Shown here: positions 28,479 to 37,523 of the stretch, piece after piece
Position numbering within the stretch: position 1 is the stretch's first letter
How the letters are laid out: each line of letters begins with the position of its first letter
Assembly (NCBI GenBank): GCA_015068495.1
Contig: SVKL01000006.1
Span: 40,704 to 104,703 of the forward strand
Direction: 5' to 3'
From: Oscillospiraceae bacterium
Lineage (GTDB): Bacteria; Bacillota; Clostridia; Oscillospirales; Oscillospiraceae
Length of the DNA: 64,000 nucleotides
Position numbers and translations under genes: made by a program
The notes under the pieces: generated by a model
The model's database searches: none
What the model saw: the letters and a program-made list of their open reading frames with translations, nothing else
What the model was told of the DNA's origin: nothing

Positions 28479-30192
28479 CTGCTGCACCTCCTGTCTTGTG
28501 CAAACGCACAGCAAAGCTGGCATTTTGTCTGGTGTCCGTGGCTTTGATAAAGGCAAGCAAGCCCCAAGCGCAAATCATACTGGAGCCGCCGTTGGACAAA
28601 AACGGAAAGGTAACGCCTGTCAGCGGCAGTACATCCACTGTGCCCAGCACATTCAGCGACACCTGCACCAGCATAATACCGGCGGCTGTACATCCGCCGA
28701 TGGTATAAAAGCTGCTGCGTCCCACTGCCGCTGAACGCACAACAAACAGCGCCAGTCCCACAATTGCCAAAAGCAGAAAAATTGCCATAACCAAGCCCCA
28801 TTCCTCTGTAATGGTGGCAAACACCACGTCAGAGTCGGAAGCAAACACATTCTTCATCCAGCCCTTCCCTGCTCCCAATCCAAAGAAGCCTCCGGAGACC
28901 ATACACATCAGCGCACGGGTCTGCTGATAGCCCCCATCCAGCGGCATTTCCCATATATGCCGCCACGAGGAAAATCTTCTCAGCGCGTGGGGCGCAATAC
29001 GCAGCGCCACAACGCCTGCAAACGCCAATGCGGTAATTGCCAAGGCAACGGTTCCGATACTGCCGGAACGCATATAAGCAATCACCAGAAAAGCGGCAAA
29101 GAAAATCAGCGCTGTGCCAAAGTCATTCATAAGGGCCAGACAGCCGCACAGAACAACTGAGTAGCCAATAAACAGAAACAGATTCCGTTTTTTCATCAAT
29201 CTATCCATGGTGGATGCCCCTACAAACACAAAGCAAACCTTGCTCAGTTCCGAGGGCTGCAACGAAAGCGGCCCGATTTCCAGCCAGTTCTTTGCGCCGT
29301 AATACTCCTTGCCAAACAGAAGTGTAATCAGCAAAAATCCAACACCGGCAATACCTGCCAAGTATCTTATCTTTTTTGCCCGCTCCAAATCCCGCAGAGA
29401 CATACCCACAAACAGGAACGTTGCAAGTCCTAAAGCCATAGCAATCAGCTGCTTAACGGCTTCCTTGGGCACCACCGCCGATATTGCCGCCATACCCATT
29501 GTACACAGGAAAAAGGCAATGGTTTCCACCTCAAAGGATGTTCTGTGAATACACACATAGAAAAGCAGCAGCAGCCACTGCATCACCGCAATTCCGGCAA
29601 AACCAATGAGTACGGACTGGGCTGTTTCTGCTGTGCCGTTCATCAAATAAGCAAAGCAGCACAGACCTTGCAGCAAGGTCAAAATCAGCACATTTACAAG
29701 GCCGGATACAAAGGAAGAGCCTTTGGTCCGAAGCTGGGCAAGCTTTTGCTCCTGCTTTTGGGAAATAGGCTCCAGCCGCATATCCACGCCGCCGATGGTG
29801 ATGATATCCTTGGGGGTAAGCGCCCTAATCTTCACACGTTTTCCGTTGACCAATACGCCGTTGGAGGAGTCGGAATCGGTGACCGTCCAGCTGCCGTCAT
29901 CGTAGCGGGTCAAAACGCCGTGGCTGCGGGATACCGTAGGTACATCGATGACGATATCGCTCCGCTTGCTGCGGCCAATCACGCTTTCCCAGTGGGTGAT
30001 GGGCAGCTTTGTGCCATCATCCAAGCACAGCCAAGCCCAAATTTCCGGCTCCCGACGGAAGGTCAGCAAGGGTTTCAGGCATCGCAAAAGCAATAGAAGT
30101 GCCAAAATCGGCGCGCCAAATCGCAAAATCCCTATCAGCACATTGGAATAGGTGTCCTGCGCCGTCTGTAAGCTGTAAAAGAATTGGTCCAT
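28471..30192 (-). CDS. FHA domain-FtsW/RodA/SpoVE fusion protein
   Basis: N-terminal TM, FHA motifs (GRSKRSDIVIDVPTVSRSHGVL ... SSNGVLVNGKRV), then a multi-TM SEDS domain (PLTGVTFPFLSNGGSSMI). Confidence 0.88.
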   Translation of the reverse strand: MDQFFYSLQTAQDTYSNVLIGILRFGAPILALLLLLRCLKPLLTFRREPEIWAWLCLDDGTKLPITHWESVIGRSKRSDIVIDVPTVSRSHGVLTRYDDGSWTVTDSDSSNGVLVNGKRVKIRALTPKDIITIGGVDMRLEPISQKQEQKLAQLRTKGSSFVSGLVNVLILTLLQGLCCFAYLMNGTAETAQSVLIGFAGIAVMQWLLLLFYVCIHRTSFEVETIAFFLCTMGMAAISAVVPKEAVKQLIAMALGLATFLFVGMSLRDLERAKKIRYLAGIAGVGFLLITLLFGKEYYGAKNWLEIGPLSLQPSELSKVCFVFVGASTMDRLMKKRNLFLFIGYSVVLCGCLALMNDFGTALIFFAAFLVIAYMRSGSIGTVALAITALAFAGVVALRIAPHALRRFSSWRHIWEMPLDGGYQQTRALMCMVSGGFFGLGAGKGWMKNVFASDSDVVFATITEEWGLVMAIFLLLAIVGLALFVVRSAAVGRSSFYTIGGCTAAGIMLVQVSLNVLGTVDVLPLTGVTFPFLSNGGSSMICAWGLLAFIKATDTRQNASFAVRLHKTGGAADE

Positions 30193-30222
30193 ATCGTCAC
30201 CTCCTTTGTAGATTTGTAATGG

Positions 30223-31047
30223 TTATTCCATACTCCGCAGCAGCGCAATTTCTTGAGCGTACTGAGGCAGTTCGTTAGGTGTTTCCAAAATCATAGGTTT
30301 TCCCTTTAATTTGGGATGGTTGATGATATTACAAAAAGTTGCAAGGCCAAGGCTGCCTCTGCCGATACATTCGTGCCGGTCTTTATGGCTGGTAAACGGA
30401 TTCTTGGAATCATTCAAATGCAGCGCCTGCAGCCTGTCAAGTCCGATAATCCGGTCAAATTCAGCCAAAACCCCGTCCAAGTCATTCACAATATCATACC
30501 CGGCATCATACACGTGGCAGGTATCCAAACAAACGCCAAGCTTTTCGCTGCCAACCCCATCGATAATAGCCTTGAGCTCTTCAAAACGGCTGCCAACCTC
30601 GCTGCCCTTGCCGGCCATAGTTTCCAGTAAAACGGTCACAGGATAGTCCGGCTCCAGCGCATACTTCAGCGCATCTACTATCTGAGCGATTCCCGTATCC
30701 ATCCCCTGCCCTACGTGGCTGCCCGGATGGAAATTATAAAAATTCCCCGGCAAATAACACATACGCTGCAGGTCATCCTTCAGAATATCCCACGCAAAAA
30801 GCCGGTCTTTTTCCCGCGCCGTACACAAATTCATTGTATAAGACCCGTGGGCAACCAATTTGCCGAAGCCTTTTTCCTTCAGAAGCGCCACTGCTTTTTC
30901 ACAGTCCGCGGGGTCTAGCTCCCTTGCCTTACTGCCTCTGGGATTGCGGGTGAAAAAGGCAAAGGTGTTTGCCCCCAAGCTCTCGGCAGTATGTATCATT
31001 GCTACGTTGCCGTTTGATGCAGATAAATGGCAGCCGATAAACAGCAT
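30223..31047 (-). CDS. nfo: Deoxyribonuclease IV (AP endonuclease)
   Basis: [49 protein letters not shown] motifs. Confidence 0.93.
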   Translation of the reverse strand: MLFIGCHLSASNGNVAMIHTAESLGANTFAFFTRNPRGSKARELDPADCEKAVALLKEKGFGKLVAHGSYTMNLCTAREKDRLFAWDILKDDLQRMCYLPGNFYNFHPGSHVGQGMDTGIAQIVDALKYALEPDYPVTVLLETMAGKGSEVGSRFEELKAIIDGVGSEKLGVCLDTCHVYDAGYDIVNDLDGVLAEFDRIIGLDRLQALHLNDSKNPFTSHKDRHECIGRGSLGLATFCNIINHPKLKGKPMILETPNELPQYAQEIALLRSME

Positions 31048-31160
31048 AAGTATTCACTCCTTTGTCCATTACAATACCACAAAACCGGCAAAAATGCAAA
31101 TTGCAGAATATCTCAGCCCGCAGTGGCTATTTTCAGGCGTGGGCAATGTAAAATTCCCTC

Positions 31161-31189
31161 TTGTATTTTGCGTATGCAGCGGTTATAAT
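31161..31189 (+). promoter_or_regulatory. Putative sigmaA promoter (TTGTAT-17-TATAAT) for the DUF1858 gene
   Basis: -35 31161-31166, -10 31184-31189. Confidence 0.6.
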
Positions 31190-31219
31190 AGGGCAAGAAA
31201 TGTAATAGGAGGTCATATT

Positions 31220-31456
31220 ATGGCTGTTAAAATTGAAAAGAATACCATTATCGGTGATGTTTTGGATTTGGCGCCCCACGCCGCACCTTTGTTCTTTGCA
31301 ATCGGTATGCATTGCTTGGGCTGCCCTTCCTCCCGCGGTGAGACCGTTGAGGAAGCCTGCGCCGTTCACGGCATTGATTGCGAGCCTTTCTTGGCGCAGC
31401 TGAATCACTTCCTGGAAGCCTATGAGGCTGACCAGGCAGAGAAAGCAGCACAGTAA
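31220..31456 (+). CDS. DUF1858 domain protein
   Basis: MAVKIEKNTIIGDVLDLAPHAAPLFFAIGMHCLGCPSSRGETVEEACAVHGID; SD taggagg upstream. Confidence 0.85.
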   Translation: MAVKIEKNTIIGDVLDLAPHAAPLFFAIGMHCLGCPSSRGETVEEACAVHGIDCEPFLAQLNHFLEAYEADQAEKAAQ

Positions 31457-31515
31457 ACCAAACCGGCTATGCCATCCCGTTTTGCCGGGATGGCATATTC
31501 TTTATGAGGTGTTCT

Positions 31516-32211
31516 ATGAAAATCCCTGTATCTCCCCGGCTGCTTGCCTGCTGTGACTTTATAAGCCCCGGTGACCGGGTGGCTGATATTGGCTGCGACC
31601 ACGGCTATTTGGGCATCTATCTGCTAAGCAAGGGCATCGCAAGCTCCGTCATTGCATCGGACATCCGCAACGAGCCTTTGCAATGTGCCGTCCGCAACAG
31701 CGCCAAATTCGGCGTGCAGGACAAAATTACCTTTCATCTTTCTGACGGCGTACAGAACATCCCCCGTGATTTTGATACGCTTGTATGCGCCGGTATGGGC
31801 GGCGATACGATGGTTTCCATCCTGTCCTCTGCCCCTTGGCTGAAGGACAAGCGGTATCGGCTGGTTTTGCAATGTCAGTCCAAAACCCCTATGCTGCGGA
31901 AGTATCTCCACGACAGCGGCTGGCGGATTCTGGAGGAGCGGGTTTTGCGGGACGGAAGATTCCTTTACACGGTTATGGAGGTGGTTCCCTACGGAGGCTA
32001 TCCCCTTACGCCGGGAGAATGTCATTTCCCCCCTGCTCTTTTGGAAAACCCCTCAGCAGAAGTTCCGGCATATTACCGCTGGGTTGTCGGCGGGTTAGAA
32101 ATAAGCATCCATAACCAAGGAAGAAATGCTGACCCTTGGAAAGCAAAAGCATTGGAAGAATTAAAGAATTTACCGCCGGAGCTCAGCTGGCTGAAGGAGG
32201 ATTCATTATGA
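31516..32211 (+). CDS. trmK: tRNA (adenine-N1)-methyltransferase, TrmK family
   Basis: RLLACCDFISPGDRVADIGCDHGYLGIYLLSKGIA; VCAGMGGDTM. Confidence 0.88.
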   Translation: MKIPVSPRLLACCDFISPGDRVADIGCDHGYLGIYLLSKGIASSVIASDIRNEPLQCAVRNSAKFGVQDKITFHLSDGVQNIPRDFDTLVCAGMGGDTMVSILSSAPWLKDKRYRLVLQCQSKTPMLRKYLHDSGWRILEERVLRDGRFLYTVMEVVPYGGYPLTPGECHFPPALLENPSAEVPAYYRWVVGGLEISIHNQGRNADPWKAKALEELKNLPPELSWLKEDSL

Positions 32212-32969
32212 CGACTGCTTCTGATATTTTACACTTTATAGAATCCATTGCTCCCACAGACCTGAAACTGGAATGGGACAATGTAGGTCTCCTGTGCGGA
32301 CGGGGCGACAAGGAGGTGCGCACGGTTCTGGTGGCGCTGGACCCTTTCACCCACGTGGCACACGAAGCTGCCGAGGTTGGCGCAGATCTGCTGGTGACCC
32401 ACCACCCTCTGATTTTCCACCCGCTGTCTTCCGTAACCGACCAAACAACTGTTGGACGGGCAATCACCGCCTTGATTTCCCACGATATCACCGCCGTCAA
32501 CGCCCACACCAACTTAGACTGTGCCAACGGCGGTGTGAACGATGTGCTGGCAGAGCTGCTCGGACTGACTGACGTTTCTGTAATCGGTCACGACCATCTT
32601 TTGCGGGCAGGATTTGTTGACAGCACTCTGCCGGAATTTTTGCAGCAGGTAAAAAACGCCCTTGGCTGCAATTGCCTGCGTTTTGTAGACAGCGGAAAGG
32701 CTGTGCATAAGGTGGCTGTGGGCGGCGGTGCCTGCGGCTCGGAGCTGGCAGATGTAATTGCTGCCGGTTGCGACACCTTTGTCACCGCAGATGTGAAGTA
32801 CAACCAATTTTGGGATGCAAAGGAACTGGGCGTCAATCTGATTGACGCCGGACATTTCCACACGGAAAATCCGGTATGCGCGGTATTGGCCCGAAAGATT
32901 CAATCGCAATTCCCGCAAATCCGCGTAATTTTATCGAAAAAGCATAACGATTGCGTGAAATTCTATTGA
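32208..32969 (+). CDS. Nif3-like dinuclear metal center protein
   Basis: KLEWDNVGLLCG, HHPLIFHP, NAHTNLD motifs; ATG at 32208 overlaps the trmK end. Confidence 0.9.
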   Translation: MTTASDILHFIESIAPTDLKLEWDNVGLLCGRGDKEVRTVLVALDPFTHVAHEAAEVGADLLVTHHPLIFHPLSSVTDQTTVGRAITALISHDITAVNAHTNLDCANGGVNDVLAELLGLTDVSVIGHDHLLRAGFVDSTLPEFLQQVKNALGCNCLRFVDSGKAVHKVAVGGGACGSELADVIAAGCDTFVTADVKYNQFWDAKELGVNLIDAGHFHTENPVCAVLARKIQSQFPQIRVILSKKHNDCVKFY

Positions 32970-32994
32970 TTTTCCCGTAGCGCTCTGCTAAAAT
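32966..32994 (+). promoter_or_regulatory. Putative sigmaA promoter of yebC (TTGATT-17-TAAAAT)
   Basis: -35 32966-32971, -10 32989-32994. Confidence 0.5.
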
Positions 32995-33033
32995 ATATGA
33001 GAAATTTTACAAGCAACAGGAAGGAAGATACTT

Positions 33034-33762
33034 ATGTCCGGACATTCCAAATGGCATAACATTCAAAAGACCAAAGGCGCACAGGATGCAAAGCGTGCTG
33101 CCGCTTTTACCAAAATCGCAAAGGAATTGATCGTTGCCGTGAAAGAAGGCGGCGGCATTACCGACCCTGCCAACAACTCCCGTTTGGCAACCATTATCAC
33201 CAAGGCAAAGGCCGCCAATATGCCCAACGACAATATCAAGCGTTGTCTTGAGAAGGCTGCCGGCGCAGGTGGCGGCGACAGCTACGAGTCCATTAACTAT
33301 GAGGGTTACGGCCCCGGCGGTGTGGCTGTGATTGTGGAAACAATGACCGACAACCGCAACCGTACCGCAGGCTCTATGCGCCACCATTTCGATAAATTTG
33401 GCGGCAATTTGGGCGCTTCCGGCTGCGTGGCTTGGAGCTTTGACCGCAAGGGTGTGCTGGTGATTGATAACGAAGACGGCGATTATGATGAAGAAGAAGT
33501 TATGATGGATGCAATGGATGCCGGCGCAGATGATTTTGAGGCCGAAGAAAACTGCTTCACCATCTACACCACCCCTGATGATTTCAACGAGGTGGTTGCA
33601 AAGCTGGAGAAGTACACCTTTGTTTCCGCACAGATTGAAATGGTTCCCCAGAACTATCAAAAACTGGAGACCGAGGAACAGGCCATTCAAATGCAGAAGC
33701 TCATCGACGCTATGGAAGACGACGATGACGTGCAGAACGTGTGGCACAACTGGGAAGAATAA
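33034..33762 (+). CDS. yebC: YebC/PmpR family transcriptional/translational regulator
   Basis: MSGHSKWHNIQKTKGAQDAKR; GYGPGGVAVIVE. Confidence 0.95.
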   Translation: MSGHSKWHNIQKTKGAQDAKRAAAFTKIAKELIVAVKEGGGITDPANNSRLATIITKAKAANMPNDNIKRCLEKAAGAGGGDSYESINYEGYGPGGVAVIVETMTDNRNRTAGSMRHHFDKFGGNLGASGCVAWSFDRKGVLVIDNEDGDYDEEEVMMDAMDAGADDFEAEENCFTIYTTPDDFNEVVAKLEKYTFVSAQIEMVPQNYQKLETEEQAIQMQKLIDAMEDDDDVQNVWHNWEE

Positions 33763-33768
33763 ACGGCA

Positions 33769-33802
33769 ACTCCCCTCCGTTACCCGGAGGGGAGTTTATT
33801 TT
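33769..33802 (+). terminator. Terminator of yebC
   Basis: aactcccctccg-ttac-ccggaggggagtttatttt. Confidence 0.85.
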
Positions 33803-33806
33803 ACAG

Positions 33807-33843
33807 AAAAGCAGGGTGTGTCATCAGACACACCCTGCTTTTG
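33807..33843 (-). terminator. Terminator of ldh
   Basis: agcagggtgtgtc-atca-gacacaccctgct, T tract on the minus strand. Confidence 0.85.
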
Positions 33844-33844
33844 A

Positions 33845-34789
33845 TTACAGATCGATTTGGGCAATAACTTCCTTCAGCTTGTTGGCGCTGGCTTGGAATT
33901 TCGCTACCTCTGCGTCGGTAAGCTTGTTCAAAATCTTGCCGCGAACACCGCTGCGGTCCACCAATGCCAAAGTAGACAGGCAGACATCATCCACACCGTA
34001 CTCGCCGTGCATCATAGTAGACACGGTCAGCGCAGTGCCTGCGCCGGCATAGATGCACTTGCAGATATGGCAGACGGACATCGCAACCGCATAGAAGGTT
34101 GCACCCTTATTCTCAATGACGATGCCACCGGATCTCTTCACAAAGGTCTCAACCTCTTCATAGTCCTGATTCCAGTGGATACGGTCCTTATCGGGAGAGT
34201 TTTCTTTATAGGCATCCACGTGGTTGTTGGCGATGGTAGCCAAGGACCAAGGCACGAAGGAGCTGTCGCCGTGCTCACCGTAAACGTGGGCGTGGACATT
34301 CTTGGGGCTGATATGGAACCGCTTTGCCAGCTCGGACTGCAGGCGGCTGGTATCCAGAATCGTACCGGAACCGATAATCTGATTCTCGGGCAGGCCGGAG
34401 ACCTTATGGAATACGTAAGTCAGCACGTCAACAGGATTGGAAACAATCACGTAGATTGCGTTGGGTGCGTGCTGCACCACACTCTTGGCAACATCCTTAA
34501 GAATGTTTACGTTGATTTGCGCCAAATCCAAACGGCTCATACCGGGCTTTCTTGCTACGCCACAGGTAATCACCACAATGTCAGAGCCCTCTGCGTCGGC
34601 ATAGTCGCCGGAACGGACAATGGCAGGAGAATGGAAAGGAGCTCCCTGATAGATATCCAGCGCCTCACCCATTGCTTTTTTTGTGTTGATATCAATCAAT
34701 ACAATCTCAGAAGCAACGCCTTGAACCATTAAATCATTCGCCACGGTTGCACCGACGCTACCTGCGCCGATTACGCTAATCTTACTCAT
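33845..34789 (-). CDS. ldh: L-lactate dehydrogenase
   Basis: GAGSVGATVANDLMVQG, VSNPVDVLTYV, GSGTILDTSRLQ, YGEHGDS motifs. Confidence 0.95.
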   Translation of the reverse strand: MSKISVIGAGSVGATVANDLMVQGVASEIVLIDINTKKAMGEALDIYQGAPFHSPAIVRSGDYADAEGSDIVVITCGVARKPGMSRLDLAQINVNILKDVAKSVVQHAPNAIYVIVSNPVDVLTYVFHKVSGLPENQIIGSGTILDTSRLQSELAKRFHISPKNVHAHVYGEHGDSSFVPWSLATIANNHVDAYKENSPDKDRIHWNQDYEEVETFVKRSGGIVIENKGATFYAVAMSVCHICKCIYAGAGTALTVSTMMHGEYGVDDVCLSTLALVDRSGVRGKILNKLTDAEVAKFQASANKLKEVIAQIDL

Positions 34790-34850
34790 AATTTTAGCTC
34801 CTTAAAATATAATGTTTTTTGTGCCATTCAGCACTTTTGTTATCGATATC

Positions 34851-34879
34851 ATTATACCGATAGTGCCTAATTCTGTCAA
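34851..34879 (-). promoter_or_regulatory. Consensus sigmaA promoter of ldh (TTGACA-17-TATAAT)
   Basis: Perfect -35 (34874-34879) and -10 (34851-34856). Confidence 0.85.
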
Positions 34880-34914
34880 GTAGCTTTCCCATTTTTTCCA
34901 ATAGAATATGTTAC

Positions 34915-34944
34915 AAAAAAGGCCTGCATATGCAGGCCTTTTTT
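34915..34944. terminator. Bidirectional palindromic terminator (serves pepT)
   Basis: Perfect 30-nt palindrome AAAAAAGGCCTGCATATGCAGGCCTTTTTT. Confidence 0.8.
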
Positions 34945-36149
34945 TACAAGGTTGTCAATATTTCCACCAACAGCTTAACGCACTGTTCCATATCCTCCAC
35001 CGGGATATATTCGTACCGTCCGTGGTAATTCTCACCGCCGGTGCACAGGTTCGGACACGGCAGCCCCATATAGGACAGTCTTGCGCCGTCAGTACCGCCG
35101 CGGATAGGAACGGTTTTTGCCGTCATTCCAACGGACTCCATTGCCTTCACTGCCCGCTCAACAATATACATACAGGGCTCGATTTTCTCCCGCATATTGT
35201 AATAGCTGTCGCTAACCGTCACCTCTACTGTGCCTGCGCCGTATTTTTTATTGATAAAATCGCCGGCAGATTCCAGCAGGGCTTTCTTCTGCAGAAACTT
35301 TTCCATATCGTGATCCCGGATAATATAGCGCAGGGTGGTTTGTTCCACCTCGCCTGCCATATCCGTCAGATGGATAAAGCCCTCGTAATGCTCGGTGTGC
35401 TCGGGACGCTGCTGGGCAGGCAGCAGGCTGTGGAACTCCATAGCGATCTGCTGGGAGTTGACCATTTTATTCTTAGCAGAGCCCGGGTGAATATTGCGTC
35501 CGTGGAAAACTGCCTTTGCGCCGGCTGCATTGAAGTTTTCGTACTCCATCTCCCCTACTGCGCCGCCGTCTACGGTATAGGCATAGTCAGCGCCAAAGCC
35601 CTTCACATCAAACAGGTCTGCCCCTCTGCCGATTTCCTCGTCGGGGGTGAAGCCGATTTTCAAGGTGGCGTGATTCATCTTGGTAGTCAGCAGAATTTCT
35701 GCGGCTGTGAGAATCTCTGCAACGCCGGCTTTGTTATCTGCGCCCAGCAGGGTCGTGCCGTCGGTGACAATCAAGCGCTTGCCGATGTGGTTTTTCAGGC
35801 TTTCAAATTCTGCTGCCAGCATTGTAATTCCCAGCTGGGGATTTAAGACGATATCCCCGCCGTTATACTCCACAACCTTAGCTTTTACATTTTCTCCGCT
35901 CATATCCGGAGAGGTATCCATATGGGCAATCAAGCCGATAGTGGGCAGCTTCGGGTCACCGGGGACAGTGCCGTACACATAGCCGTGTTCGTCCATATGG
36001 GCATCCTGAATGCCCATTGCCAGCATCTCCTCCACCAAGGCAGCTCCCAACACCTTTTGATTGGGTGTGGACGGGCAGGTCTCAGAGTTCTCATCAGATG
36101 TGGTATGATAGCTTACATAGCGCAAAAAACGGTCTAATACAGAAGTCAT
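34944..36149 (-). CDS. pepT: Peptidase T
   Basis: YVSYHTTSDENSETCPSTPNQ, IAHMDTSPD, GADNKAGVAEIL, FTPDEEIGRG motifs. Confidence 0.95.
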   Translation of the reverse strand: MTSVLDRFLRYVSYHTTSDENSETCPSTPNQKVLGAALVEEMLAMGIQDAHMDEHGYVYGTVPGDPKLPTIGLIAHMDTSPDMSGENVKAKVVEYNGGDIVLNPQLGITMLAAEFESLKNHIGKRLIVTDGTTLLGADNKAGVAEILTAAEILLTTKMNHATLKIGFTPDEEIGRGADLFDVKGFGADYAYTVDGGAVGEMEYENFNAAGAKAVFHGRNIHPGSAKNKMVNSQQIAMEFHSLLPAQQRPEHTEHYEGFIHLTDMAGEVEQTTLRYIIRDHDMEKFLQKKALLESAGDFINKKYGAGTVEVTVSDSYYNMREKIEPCMYIVERAVKAMESVGMTAKTVPIRGGTDGARLSYMGLPCPNLCTGGENYHGRYEYIPVEDMEQCVKLLVEILTTL

Positions 36150-36161
36150 AATTTTCCTCCA

Positions 36162-36190
36162 AAAAAAGAGGCGGAAGTCCGCCTCTTTTA
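36162..36190 (-). terminator. Terminator of ackA
   Basis: aaaaaagaggcgga-ag-tccgcctctttta. Confidence 0.8.
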
Positions 36191-36195
36191 TAGGT

Positions 36196-37386
36196 TTATT
36201 TTGCAGCGTTTACCAGCTCAGCGGTATCCTGTGCAATCATCAGTTCCTCGTTGGTGGGAACAACCCAAACTTCCACAGAGGAGTCGGGGGTGGAAATCTT
36301 CATTTCCTTGCCGCGCTTAGCATTCAGCTCGGGGTCAATCTTAACGCCCATAAAGCTCAAGTATTCGCAGACAGCTGCGCGAACATTCACGTCGTTCTCG
36401 CCAACACCGGCGGTGAAGGTCAGAACGTCGATGCCTTTGAGAGCAGCAGCGTATGCGCCTACATACTTGGCAACCTCGTAGCAGAACTTATCGCGAGCCA
36501 AAGCGCAGTTCTCGTCGCCATTCTTAGCGCCGTCTTCCAAATCACGGAAGTCGGAGGAAATGCCGCTCAGCGCCAGCATACCGGACTTCTTATTCAGCAT
36601 ATTCAGGCAATCGTCCACGCTCATAGAGTACTTGTTGCAGATGAACTGCACTACGCAGGCATCGATGTCACCGGAACGGGTACCCATAGGCACACCTGCC
36701 AAGGGGCTCAGACCCATAGTGGTATCCTGGCACTTGCCGTCCTTGATGGCAGCCATAGAAGAGCCGTTACCCAAGTGGCAGTTGACCATCTTGAATTCCT
36801 TCTTGCCTACCAGCTCAGCGGTACGCTTTGCAACGTACTTATGGGAAGTGCCGTGGAAGCCGTAACGGCGGATGGAGTCGTTCTCATAGTACTCAGTGGG
36901 AATGGCGTAACGGTATGCCTTGGGAGGCATAGTCATATGGAATGCGGTGTCGAACACAGCAACCTGAGGTGTCTTGGGCATAACTGCCTGACAAGCCTCG
37001 ATACCCATCAGGTTAGCAGGGTTGTGGAGAGGTCCGAGGGGGATGCACTTCTTGATAGCAGCGATTACTTCGTCGTCAATGATGCAGGATGCGAAGAATT
37101 CCATACCGCCGTGGAGCACGCGGTGACCCACAGCATCAATCTCGTCAACGCTCTTAATAACGCCGACCTCAGCGTCCTGCAGAATCTCCAAGGTAGCAGC
37201 AATCGCCTCGGAGTGGGTGGGCATAGGAATATCCTTAACCACCTTCTCCTCGCCAACCTTGTGGTTCAGACGGCCATCGATACCGATACGCTCGCACAGA
37301 CCCTTTGCGGAAACCTCACCGGTCTCGGGGTTCATCAGCTGATACTTCAAGCTGGAGCTACCGGCATTGATAATCAAAACGTTCAT
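36196..37386 (-). CDS. ackA: Acetate kinase
   Basis: MNVLIINAGSSSLKYQLMNPETGEV; RYGFHGTSHKYVA; CHLGNGSSMAA. Confidence 0.97.
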   Translation of the reverse strand: MNVLIINAGSSSLKYQLMNPETGEVSAKGLCERIGIDGRLNHKVGEEKVVKDIPMPTHSEAIAATLEILQDAEVGVIKSVDEIDAVGHRVLHGGMEFFASCIIDDEVIAAIKKCIPLGPLHNPANLMGIEACQAVMPKTPQVAVFDTAFHMTMPPKAYRYAIPTEYYENDSIRRYGFHGTSHKYVAKRTAELVGKKEFKMVNCHLGNGSSMAAIKDGKCQDTTMGLSPLAGVPMGTRSGDIDACVVQFICNKYSMSVDDCLNMLNKKSGMLALSGISSDFRDLEDGAKNGDENCALARDKFCYEVAKYVGAYAAALKGIDVLTFTAGVGENDVNVRAAVCEYLSFMGVKIDPELNAKRGKEMKISTPDSSVEVWVVPTNEELMIAQDTAELVNAAK

Positions 37387-37458
37387 TGAAAATTGCCTCC
37401 TAAAATAAAATCATTTTCTTTTCTTACAATTTGTGGTAATATAACCATAGCTGGTACT

Positions 37459-37487
37459 ATTCTATAATAAAACTACGGATTTCTCAA
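37459..37487 (-). promoter_or_regulatory. Putative sigmaA promoter of ackA (TTGAGA-17-TAGAAT)
   Basis: -35 37482-37487, -10 37459-37464. Confidence 0.55.
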
Positions 37488-37523
37488 GTGGTAAATGAAA
37501 TTTTTTTATAAAGGAGGGGTATT

